A stretch of DNA of 64,000 bases, taken from positions 1 through 64,000 of the forward strand of contig NZ_FNCT01000013.1 in NCBI RefSeq assembly GCF_900100495.1, given 5' to 3'. Shown here piece by piece: positions 25,021-34,058 of the stretch. Source of the stretch: Pseudomonas benzenivorans (lineage in GTDB: Bacteria; Pseudomonadota; Gammaproteobacteria; Pseudomonadales; Pseudomonadaceae). The notes beneath the pieces are model-generated. The model saw only the letters and a program-made list of their open reading frames with translations, ran no database searches and was not told where the DNA came from. Position numbers and translations under genes: made by a program. Positions within the stretch are counted from its first letter, which is position 1. Each line of letters starts with the position of its first letter.

Positions 25021-26025
25021 ATGTCCGTCATCGACCTGCGCAGCGACACCGTTACCCAGCCCACCTCGGGCATGCGCGAGGCCATGCTGGCCGCCGAGCT
25101 GGGCGATGACGTCTACGGCGAAGACCCGACGGTCAACCGGCTGGAGACCCACCTGGCGCAACAGTTGGGTTTCGCCGCCGGCCTGTTCGTGCCCAGCGGC
25201 ACCATGAGCAACCTGCTCGGCCTGATGGCCCACTGCGAGCGCGGCGATGAATACATCGTCGGCCAGCAGGCGCACACCTATAAATATGAAGGCGGCGGCG
25301 CGGCGGTGCTCGGCTCGATCCAGCCGCAACCCTTGGAGCTGGAAGCCGATGGTTCGCTGGACCTGGCGAAGGTCGAGGCGGCGATCAAACCGGACGACTT
25401 CCATTTCGCCCGCACCCGTCTGCTGGCGCTGGAAAACACCATGCAGGGCAAGGTGCTGCCCATGGCCTATTTGCAGGCCGTGCACCACTTCACCCGCCAG
25501 CATGGCCTGGCCCTGCACCTGGACGGCGCGCGGCTGTATAACGCGGCGGTCAAGCTGGGGGTGGCGGCGCGCGAGATCACCCAGCACTTCGACTCGGTCT
25601 CGGTGTGCCTGTCCAAGGGCCTGGGTGCGCCGGTGGGTTCGGTGCTGTGCGGCAGCGCCGTGCTGATCGCCAAGGCGCGCCGGTTGCGCAAGATGGTCGG
25701 CGGCGGCATGCGCCAGGCCGGGGTGTTGGCGGCCGCCGGGCTGTACGCCCTGGAGCACCAGGTGGCGCGCCTGGCCGCGGATCATGCCAATGCCGAGCGC
25801 CTGGCGAGCGGGTTGCGCGAGTTGGGCTATCCGCTCGAGCCGGTGCAGACCAATATGGTCTATGTGCAGATCGGCGAGCGGGCGGATGCGCTGCAGGCGT
25901 TCTGTGCTGAGCGCGGGATCAAGCTGAGCGCCGCGCCGCGACTGCGCCTGGTCACCCACCTGGATGTCGCGGCCAGCGATATCGAGCGGGTGCTCGAGGC
26001 CTTTGCCGCGTTTCGCAGCCGCTAA
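25021..26025 (+). CDS. ltaE: Low-specificity L-threonine aldolase
   Basis: The 334-residue product is a fold-type I PLP enzyme of the LtaE family and has its usual length. It opens IDLRSDTVTQPTSGMREAML; ELGDDVYGEDPTVNRLE and FVPSGTMSNLLGLMAHC follow, with GDEYIVGQQAHTYKYEGGG holding the PLP-stacking His. The Schiff-base Lys is in VCLSKGLGAPVGSVL. It splits L-threonine or L-allo-threonine to glycine and acetaldehyde. GGGAAGCCTCCA precedes the ATG. It lies between the aru cluster and alaS on the same strand but with its own spacing, so it is probably an independent unit. Confidence 0.92.
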   Translation: MSVIDLRSDTVTQPTSGMREAMLAAELGDDVYGEDPTVNRLETHLAQQLGFAAGLFVPSGTMSNLLGLMAHCERGDEYIVGQQAHTYKYEGGGAAVLGSIQPQPLELEADGSLDLAKVEAAIKPDDFHFARTRLLALENTMQGKVLPMAYLQAVHHFTRQHGLALHLDGARLYNAAVKLGVAAREITQHFDSVSVCLSKGLGAPVGSVLCGSAVLIAKARRLRKMVGGGMRQAGVLAAAGLYALEHQVARLAADHANAERLASGLRELGYPLEPVQTNMVYVQIGERADALQAFCAERGIKLSAAPRLRLVTHLDVAASDIERVLEAFAAFRSR

Positions 26026-26092
26026 GCGGAGCTTGGGCGCCGAATAGGCGCGCTGTATCGATAAAGGCACTAGCCCGATTGTTCAGGCCCGA

Positions 26093-26098
26093 TATAAT
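26093..26098 (+). promoter_or_regulatory. alaS: Probable -10 element upstream of alaS
   Basis: A perfect TATAAT in GATATAATGCGG sits 52 bp before the alaS ATG at 26150. The -35 region is poor, so this rests on the -10 and its position. Confidence 0.45.
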
Positions 26099-26149
26099 GC
26101 GGCCCTTTGCCGGCTTTGCCGTGGCCGCCTGTTTCCGTGGAAGACCCCT

Positions 26150-28774
<2,625 letters not shown>

Positions 28775-28781
28775 GCATCCG

Positions 28782-28930
28782 TTAACAGGCCGTTGAAAAA
28801 AAGTAGCGAGCGACGGCCAGGCAAGGCGAAATCAGGCGAGGACGCGGAGTGTACGAGTTGTACATGAGCAGTCCGAGCCTGATTTCAACGCCGCATGGCC
28901 GAGCGCAGTAGTTTTTCAGCGGCCTGCTAA
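28782..28930. repeat. MITE-like element, about 149 bp, copy 2 (inverted)
   Basis: The left end TTAACAGGCCGTTGAAAAA and right end TTTTTCAGCGGCCTGCTAA are imperfect inverted repeats. Read on the minus strand the interior matches copy 1 at 6384-6529 over most of its length (shared CAGGCTC, TGCTCAT, TACAACTCGTA, ACTCCGC, CGCCTG). The element lies seven bases after the alaS stop. Confidence 0.75.
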
Positions 28931-28931
28931 G

Positions 28932-28967
28932 CCCAAGGCCCGGAACACGCCCGGTGGGCCTTGGCAG
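28932..28967 (+). other. Hairpin between alaS and lysC
   Basis: CCAAGGCCC and GGGCCTTGG form a 9-bp stem around about 16 bases. No T-tract follows. It may be part of the alaS 3' end or of the lysC leader; I cannot tell which. Confidence 0.4.
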
Positions 28968-29021
28968 TGTGTCGAGTTGAATGTTTAATGGGCGCCCTTC
29001 ACGGGCTGAGGCGGCTTTGAA

Positions 29022-30260
29022 ATGGCTTTGATCGTACAGAAATTCGGGGGCACCTCCGTCGGCACCGTTGAGCGCATTCAGCAGGTGGCCGAGAAGGTGA
29101 AGAAATTCCGCGAGAACGGCGATGACATCGTCGTCGTGGTTTCCGCCATGAGCGGTGAAACCAACCGCTTGATCGATCTGGCCAAGCAGGTCAGCGACGA
29201 CCAGCCGGTGCCGCGCGAACTGGACGTGATGGTCTCCACCGGCGAGCAGGTGACCATCGCCTTGCTGGCCATGGCGCTGATCAAGCGTGGCGTGCCGGCG
29301 GTGTCCTACACCGGCAACCAGGTACGCATCCTCACCGACAGCGCGCACAACAAGGCGCGTATCCTGCAGATCGACGACCACAAGCTGCGTGCCGACCTCA
29401 AGGCCGGCCGCGTGGTGGTAGTCGCCGGTTTCCAGGGCGTCGACGAGCACGGCAATATCACCACCCTCGGCCGTGGCGGCTCCGACACCACCGGCGTGGC
29501 CCTGGCCGCGGCGCTGAAAGCCGACGAGTGCCAGATCTATACCGACGTCGACGGTGTCTACACCACCGACCCACGCGTGGTGCCGCAGGCCCAGCGCCTG
29601 GAAAAGATCACCTTCGAAGAGATGCTGGAAATGGCCAGTCTCGGCTCCAAGGTGCTGCAGATCCGCTCGGTGGAGTTCGCCGGCAAGTACAATGTCCCGC
29701 TGCGCGTGCTGCACAGCTTCCAAGAGGGCCCGGGCACCCTCATTACCCTTGATGAAGAGGAATCCATGGAACAGCCGATCATCTCCGGCATCGCTTTCAA
29801 TCGCGACGAAGCCAAGCTGACTATCCGTGGCGTACCGGACATCCCGGGCGTGGCCTTCAAGATTCTCGGTCCGATCAGTGCCGCCAACATCGAGGTGGAC
29901 ATGATCGTGCAGAACGTCGCGCACGATAACACCACCGATTTCACTTTCACCGTGCACCGCAACGATTACCAGAGTGCCCATCAGGTGTTGGAAAACACCG
30001 CGCGTGAACTGGGTGCCCGCGAAGTGATCGGCGACACCAAGATTGCCAAGGTCTCCATCGTCGGCGTCGGCATGCGCTCCCACGCAGGGGTCGCCAGCCG
30101 CATGTTCGAGGCCCTGGCCAAGGAGAACATCAACATCCAGATGATCTCGACCTCGGAAATCAAGGTGTCGGTGGTGATCGAGGAGAAATACCTGGAGTTG
30201 GCGGTGCGCGCCTTGCACACTGCCTTTGAATTGGATGCCCCGGCCCGCCAGGGCGATTGA
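29022..30260 (+). CDS. lysC: Aspartate kinase
   Basis: The 412-residue product phosphorylates aspartate, the first step to Lys, Thr, Met and diaminopimelate. The kinase domain begins LIVQKFGGTSVGTVERIQQ and has VVVVSAMSGETNRLI, TLGRGGSDTTGVALAAAL and YTDVDGVYTTDPRVV. Two ACT domains follow (about 265-335 and 340-405), with KLTIRGVPDIPGVAFKILG and ISTSEIKVSVVIEEKYLELA, for feedback control. An internal ATG at 29766 has a strong ribosome binding site and may yield a separate regulatory beta chain (see findings). A terminator follows the stop. Confidence 0.97.
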   Translation: MALIVQKFGGTSVGTVERIQQVAEKVKKFRENGDDIVVVVSAMSGETNRLIDLAKQVSDDQPVPRELDVMVSTGEQVTIALLAMALIKRGVPAVSYTGNQVRILTDSAHNKARILQIDDHKLRADLKAGRVVVVAGFQGVDEHGNITTLGRGGSDTTGVALAAALKADECQIYTDVDGVYTTDPRVVPQAQRLEKITFEEMLEMASLGSKVLQIRSVEFAGKYNVPLRVLHSFQEGPGTLITLDEEESMEQPIISGIAFNRDEAKLTIRGVPDIPGVAFKILGPISAANIEVDMIVQNVAHDNTTDFTFTVHRNDYQSAHQVLENTARELGAREVIGDTKIAKVSIVGVGMRSHAGVASRMFEALAKENINIQMISTSEIKVSVVIEEKYLELAVRALHTAFELDAPARQGD

Positions 30261-30270
30261 GGCACTACCC

Positions 30271-30307
30271 GAAAGGCGCGGCTCACTCCGCGCCTTTCGT
30301 CTTTTTT
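30271..30307 (+). terminator. Rho-independent terminator after lysC
   Basis: GAAAGGCGCGG and CCGCGCCTTTC form an 11-bp stem with a CTCACT loop, followed by GTCTTTTTT. It lies 10 bp beyond the lysC stop and isolates rsmA from lysC readthrough. Confidence 0.92.
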
Positions 30308-30443
30308 GGCCGGGGTGGCGTAGGGCTTTCTTTCTGCCCACTCTGGTCAATACTTGGGTGAAGGCTCCGCTTGAGATCCACGGGGCTGCCACCATTTTCT
30401 TTTTTGCAGACTGTCCTGTATTGAAATCCGTGAGGAGAAAGGA

Positions 30444-30629
30444 ATGCTGATTCTAACTCGCCGGGTCGGAGAGACCCTGATGGTGGGTGACGAGGTCACT
30501 GTCACCGTGTTGGGTGTGAAGGGTAATCAGGTGCGCATCGGCGTCAACGCGCCGAAGGAAGTAGCGGTGCACCGCGAAGAGATTTACCAGCGCATCCAGA
30601 AAGAGAAAGACGAAGAACCAAGCCACTAA
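30444..30629 (+). CDS. rsmA: Global post-transcriptional regulator RsmA (CsrA)
   Basis: The 61-residue protein opens MLILTRRVGETLMVGDEVTV and is a complete CsrA-family member, with the RNA-contact residues near the start and in the VHREEIY segment (Arg44 region). As a dimer it binds GGA motifs near ribosome binding sites and represses or stabilises target mRNAs; small RNAs of the RsmY/RsmZ type sequester it. It governs the switch between motile and sessile life, relevant to the flagellar genes in this window. GAGGAGAAAGGA precedes the ATG. The position after lysC and before tRNA-Ser is conserved in pseudomonads. Confidence 0.98.
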   Translation: MLILTRRVGETLMVGDEVTVTVLGVKGNQVRIGVNAPKEVAVHREEIYQRIQKEKDEEPSH

Positions 30630-30650
30630 TTTTTATCTAATTTTTGGCTT

Positions 30651-30677
30651 TGCAAGCGGGGTAAAGATGGGTATCAT
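30651..30677 (+). promoter_or_regulatory. Candidate sigma-70 promoter for tRNA-Ser
   Basis: TTGCAA (30651-30656) and TATCAT (30672-30677) are 15 bases apart, directly upstream of the tRNA-Ser 5' end at 30692. The sequence between -10 and the tRNA is GCGCCCCGTG, GC-rich as in stringently controlled promoters. Confidence 0.5.
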
Positions 30678-30691
30678 GCGCCCCGTGTTGC

Positions 30692-30782
30692 GGAGAGGTG
30701 GCCGAGTGGCCGAAGGCGCTCCCCTGCTAAGGGAGTACACCTCAAAAGGGTGTCGGGGGTTCGAATCCCCCCTTCTCCGCCA
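30692..30782 (+). tRNA. tRNA-Ser (anticodon GCT)
   Basis: Acceptor GGAGAGG pairs with the CTTCTCC near the 3' end, followed by discriminator G and an encoded CCA. The anticodon stem CTCCC/GGGAG encloses CTGCTAA, so the anticodon is GCT (AGC/AGU codons). A long variable arm, about 20 bases between the anticodon stem and the T arm, confirms a class II serine tRNA. The T arm has GGGGGTTCGAATCCCCC. Confidence 0.97.
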
Positions 30783-30849
30783 TATTTGCATTGCAAGGCG
30801 TTGAATCAGTATCTGACCGGTAAGTTGTTGAATTTATTCGGATAAGTGC

Positions 30850-30877
30850 TTGATTATCAGAATTTGCCCCTTATAAT
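30850..30877 (+). promoter_or_regulatory. Sigma-70 promoter for the tRNA-Arg genes
   Basis: TTGATT (30850-30855) and a perfect TATAAT (30872-30877) are 16 bases apart. The GC-rich GCGCACGC discriminator follows, 14 bases before the first tRNA-Arg. Confidence 0.7.
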
Positions 30878-30890
30878 GCGCACGCTTAGT

Positions 30891-30967
30891 GCACTCATAG
30901 CTCAGCTGGATAGAGTACCCGGCTACGAACCGGGCGGTCGGAGGTTCGAATCCTCCTGAGTGCACCA
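30891..30967 (+). tRNA. tRNA-Arg (anticodon ACG), copy 1
   Basis: Acceptor GCACTCA pairs with TGAGTGC; discriminator A and encoded CCA follow. The anticodon stem CCCGG/CCGGG encloses CTACGAA, giving ACG, which is read as ICG after editing by TadA. The T arm is GGAGGTTCGAATCCTCC. Length is 77 bases. It differs from copy 2 mainly in the acceptor stem, one anticodon-stem pair and the discriminator. Confidence 0.97.
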
Positions 30968-31040
30968 TATTTGGAATGACTTGCAGCGATGCCGGTCGTT
31001 TCGTTTCAACCAGCGGTGATCTGGTCAAAAAGCGCCATAC

Positions 31041-31117
31041 GGACTCATAGCTCAGCTGGATAGAGTACTCGGCTACGAACCGAGCGGTCGGAGGTTCGAA
31101 TCCTCCTGAGTCCGCCA
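31041..31117 (+). tRNA. tRNA-Arg (anticodon ACG), copy 2
   Basis: Acceptor GGACTCA pairs with TGAGTCC; discriminator G and encoded CCA follow. The anticodon stem CTCGG/CCGAG encloses CTACGAA, again ACG. Length is 77 bases. It is 73 bases after copy 1 and immediately before a strong terminator, so both are probably in one transcript. Confidence 0.97.
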
Positions 31118-31124
31118 TACCGAA

Positions 31125-31155
31125 GGGCCTGCAGCGATGCAGGCCCTTTTTCTTT
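31125..31155 (+). terminator. Rho-independent terminator of the tRNA operon
   Basis: GGGCCTGCA and TGCAGGCCC form a 9-bp stem with a GCGA tetraloop, followed by TTTTTCTTT. It stands eight bases after the last tRNA CCA. Confidence 0.93.
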
Positions 31156-31175
31156 GTCCGCTATCTATTCGCTCG

Positions 31176-31670
31176 CTAGCGTTTGCCTTTGACGCAACCG
31201 GCTTCATCGAAGCTCACCTGGCGGGTATTGCCGCGGAGGTCGCGGTAGTGGTAGCGCGTCTGGCCGTTCTGGCTGCTGACTTTGTCCGGTGTGCCCAAGG
31301 CGCTTTCCACGTCGGCGCGGGTCATGCCGCTGAGGATCCGCTGCTTGATCACCGCGTCGCGACGAGCGCTGCCGGTGATGCGGTTGCCGCAGCCGTCCTG
31401 TTGTTCGCCGACTACTACCACTACGCCGCGGGTTCGCTCCTGGGACTTGGCGCGGGAGGATTTCGCCATTTTCGCCAGGGGTACGGGTTTGCCGTCCCCG
31501 GGGGTTGGGTTGTAGGCATCCTGAAGGTGTTGATCCTGCGCGCTGGGGCAGCCTTGCAAGGTAAAGGTGATGTGGCCGTTGGTGTCTTCGCAGCGAAACA
31601 CCGTTGTGGCCAGTAATGGGGTGGGGCATAGCAAAATGGCGCAAAACGCTGCGCAGCGCAGTCCATGCAT
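31176..31670 (-). CDS. Exported protein with DUF4124-like and SmpA/BamE-like regions
   Basis: The 164-residue product begins after AGGAGG and has a signal peptide (hydrophobic about 6-21, cleavage likely after LLA at 21). The mature start TTVFRCEDTNGHITFTLQGC resembles DUF4124, a Cys-containing periplasmic module. The second half, ILSGMTRADVESALGTPDKV and TRYHYRD, resembles the SmpA/BamE fold used in outer-membrane assembly factors. Four Cys in the mature protein may form disulphides. It is probably periplasmic; no lipobox is evident. The exact role is unknown. It converges with the tRNA operon. Confidence 0.75.
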   Translation of the reverse strand: MHGLRCAAFCAILLCPTPLLATTVFRCEDTNGHITFTLQGCPSAQDQHLQDAYNPTPGDGKPVPLAKMAKSSRAKSQERTRGVVVVVGEQQDGCGNRITGSARRDAVIKQRILSGMTRADVESALGTPDKVSSQNGQTRYHYRDLRGNTRQVSFDEAGCVKGKR

Positions 31671-31994
31671 CGACGCGTCCTCCTTGACAGTCGTCCCGCG
31701 AGTGTAGTCGATGAGTTTCTATCCGCCAGCGGTGCCTTGTGGCGGTTCTCCGGCGTCGCAGATGCAGAATTGTAAAAAGCACTCAAGTTTGTGGTGCAAG
31801 CGCTTGTTCTTGCCCGGATTTGGTCGCGTGCAAAGCGGCCGTGCGGTGTTATCATCTGCCGCGTCAGCCCCGCCGGGGCTTGTGGATCGCCACCATGGAC
31901 TTACCCAGTAGTTACTCTGAATCTCGATTGTGCAATCGCGTATTGACTGATTGACCCTCTTTGGCGTGCGCCGCCGCTGGGGGTGGAGCGCGCC
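31671..31994. other. mgtE leader region
   Basis: This 324-bp gap between divergent genes holds a possible leader peptide (separate entry), a GC hairpin AGCCCC-GCC-GGGGCT at about 31865-31879, and a CGATTG-TG-CAATCG palindrome at 31926-31939. I see no M-box or other known magnesium riboswitch consensus. Confidence 0.5.
31895..31954 (+). CDS. Possible 19-residue leader peptide upstream of mgtE
   Basis: An ATG at 31895 opens a 19-codon frame, MDLPSSYSESRLCNRVLTD, ending TGA 40 bases before the mgtE start. The palindrome CGATTG-TG-CAATCG lies inside it, so translation could control folding of the leader. The ribosome binding site is weak (TGTGGAT). Short leader ORFs control magnesium transporter genes in enterics (mgtL), but no homology to those is visible. 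This may be chance. Confidence 0.3.
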   Translation: MDLPSSYSESRLCNRVLTD

Positions 31995-33437
31995 ATGACT
32001 GAAGTAGAAGCCAAGAAGCCGCAAGAAAGCCTGCAGGACCGCCTCGCTCAAGTGGTCGAGTTGCTGCATCGGCACAAGCTGGTCGAAGACCTGACCCATC
32101 GTCAGGAAGGCCAGCATCATGACCGGGTGGAAAACCTGGTGCACCGGCAAAACCTCGTCGAGTTGCAACGCAAGCTCGATGAGCTGCACTCCGCCGACGT
32201 AGCACACATCCTCGAGGCGCTGCCGCTAGATGACCGCCTGACCGTCTGGCAGCTGGTCAAGGTCGAGCGCGACGGCGACATCCTTCTGGAGGTGTCCGAC
32301 GCGGTGCGCGAGACGCTGATCGCCGACATGGACGATCACGAGATCCTCGCCGCCGCCAAGGAGATGGATGCCGACGAGCTGGCCGACCTGGCGCCCGAAC
32401 TACCGCGCGATGTGGTCCACGAGCTGATGGAGTCCCTCGACGCACAGCAGCGCGAGCGCGTGCGTTCGGCGCTGTCCTACGAGGAGGACCAGGTCGGCGC
32501 GCTGATGGACTTCGAGATGGTCACCATCCGCGAAGACGTCAGCCTGGAAGTGGTGCTGCGCTACCTGCGCCGCCTCAAGGAGCTGCCTGGGCATACCGAC
32601 AAACTGTTCGTAGTCGACTACGACGGCGTGCTCAAGGGGGTGCTGCCGGTCAAGCGGCTGCTGGTCAACGATCCGGACAAGCTGGTCAGCGAGGTCATGG
32701 CCACCGACCCGGTGAGCTTCCATCCGGACGAGGACGCCTATGATGCGGCTCAGGCGTTCGAGCGTTACGACCTGATCTCCTCGCCGGTGGTGGACAAGAA
32801 TGGCAAGCTGATCGGCCGCCTGACCATTGACGAGATGGTCGACTTGATCCGCGAGGAAAGCGAAAGCGAAGTGCTGAACATGGCCGGTCTGCGCGAGGAG
32901 GAAGACATCTTCGCCTCGGTGTGGAAGTCGCTGCGCAACCGCTGGGCCTGGTTGGCGATCAACTTGATTACCGCCTTCCTGGCCTCGCGGGTGATCGGCT
33001 TGTTCGAGGGCTCCATCGAGAAGCTGGTGGCGTTGGCTGCCTTGATGCCGATCGTCGCCGGTATTGGTGGCAACTCGGGCAACCAGACCATCACCATGAT
33101 CGTCCGGGCCATGGCGCTGGATCAGGTCGGTACCGGCAACACGGCGCGCTTGATTCGCAAAGAGCTGGGTGTTGGCCTGATCAACGGCCTGGTCTGGGGG
33201 GGGGTGATCGGCGCAGTGGCCTACCTGCTGTACGACAGTTGGTCGCTGGGCGTGGTGATGACCGCGGCGATGACGCTGAACCTGTTGCTCGCGGCCTTGA
33301 TGGGGGTGCTTATTCCGATGACTCTGGTGCGCATGGGGCGCGATCCTGCCATGGGCGCGAGCGTGATGATCACCGCGGTAACCGATAGCGGAGGGTTCTT
33401 TATTTTTCTGGGGCTGGCCTCGTTGTTCCTGCTCTAG
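31995..33437 (+). CDS. mgtE: Magnesium transporter MgtE
   Basis: The product has 480 residues from the ATG at 31995, the length I recall for P. aeruginosa MgtE; an in-frame GTG at 31983 is less likely. The N-terminal magnesium-sensing domain is about 30-165 (repeated HSADVAHILEALPLDDRL and LPRDVVHELMESLD units). Two CBS domains occupy about 170-285 (VMATDPVSFHPDEDAYDAAQ). The C-terminal part has five membrane segments, with the conserved pore string MPIVAGIGGNSGNQT in the second and ending DSGGFFIFLGLASLF. The cytosolic domains close the channel at high internal magnesium. In P. aeruginosa mgtE expression also dampens type III secretion. Confidence 0.96.
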   Translation: MTEVEAKKPQESLQDRLAQVVELLHRHKLVEDLTHRQEGQHHDRVENLVHRQNLVELQRKLDELHSADVAHILEALPLDDRLTVWQLVKVERDGDILLEVSDAVRETLIADMDDHEILAAAKEMDADELADLAPELPRDVVHELMESLDAQQRERVRSALSYEEDQVGALMDFEMVTIREDVSLEVVLRYLRRLKELPGHTDKLFVVDYDGVLKGVLPVKRLLVNDPDKLVSEVMATDPVSFHPDEDAYDAAQAFERYDLISSPVVDKNGKLIGRLTIDEMVDLIREESESEVLNMAGLREEEDIFASVWKSLRNRWAWLAINLITAFLASRVIGLFEGSIEKLVALAALMPIVAGIGGNSGNQTITMIVRAMALDQVGTGNTARLIRKELGVGLINGLVWGGVIGAVAYLLYDSWSLGVVMTAAMTLNLLLAALMGVLIPMTLVRMGRDPAMGASVMITAVTDSGGFFIFLGLASLFLL

Positions 33438-33778
33438 GGCAGTGCTCGGTTCACCTTGTCGGGGTTGACGGAAACGCTCCGATCTTCCGCGACCGCCGCC
33501 AGGCGCCCGCTGCGGTGCAGTACTGGGCGAGCGCCTGGAGGTGGCCCCGCGACGGCGTTCGGTATTTTCACAGCCTCTGCGGTGTCGCACTGAGCGTCCT
33601 GGTTATTCGGATTGTGCCAGTGGCGCAATTTCATCCGAATATGTCGCCAAATGCAGTCTGGGGTTTGCTTCAAACGCCCGTTTCAAGCTAAGGTGCGCCA
33701 GCTTTGCCCGGCTGTTTCCGGGCGCCTCCTCCATTCAAGAAAAATGCGACTGCCGCGTCGCAGCTATAAGGAGTCATC
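33438..33778. other. Spacer upstream of oadG, nothing recognised
   Basis: This 341-bp stretch between mgtE and the oxaloacetate decarboxylase operon has no supported gene, repeat or clear promoter. Its composition is less GC-rich toward the 3' end, where the operon promoter should lie. Confidence 0.4.
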
Positions 33779-34033
33779 ATGACCTCCAGCCAACTCCTGC
33801 TCGAGGGTGTCGAGCTCATGCTGATGGGCATGGGTGCCGTCTATTTTTTCCTGGCTCTACTGGTTCTGGCTATTCGCCTGATGGCGCGGCTGATCGAGCG
33901 ATTCGTGCCGGCGGCCCCCTTGCGCGCGGCAACTGCGCCGTTGCCGGTGAAGCTGGCGGGGCACCAGCCTGAGGCCGATGTCCTCGCCGCCATCCAGTCC
34001 GCCATTCATCAACACCGCGCACGCCGCGGATGA
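33779..34033 (+). CDS. oadG: Oxaloacetate decarboxylase, gamma subunit
   Basis: The 84-residue protein has one N-terminal membrane helix (about 12-37, LMLMGMGAVYFFLALLVLAI) and a soluble tail with His near the end (IHQHRARRG). This is the OadG pattern: GVELMLMGMGAVY is the family signature, and the C-terminal His residues bind zinc and help tie the alpha and beta subunits together. AAGGAG lies 9 bases before the ATG. It is followed 25 bp later by oadA and then oadB, so the operon encodes a full sodium pump. Confidence 0.92.
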   Translation: MTSSQLLLEGVELMLMGMGAVYFFLALLVLAIRLMARLIERFVPAAPLRAATAPLPVKLAGHQPEADVLAAIQSAIHQHRARRG

Positions 34034-34058
34034 TTCGGGTTTGCCAGGGAGTTTCCGT

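Noticed and set aside
30630..30691. Small RNA of the RsmY/RsmZ type next to rsmA
   Set aside because: The gap is only 61 bases, holds the tRNA-Ser promoter and has no repeated GGA stem-loops.
31671..31994. Magnesium M-box riboswitch in front of mgtE
   Set aside because: I could not find the conserved M-box core or long paired arms; only a short palindrome and a possible leader peptide are present.
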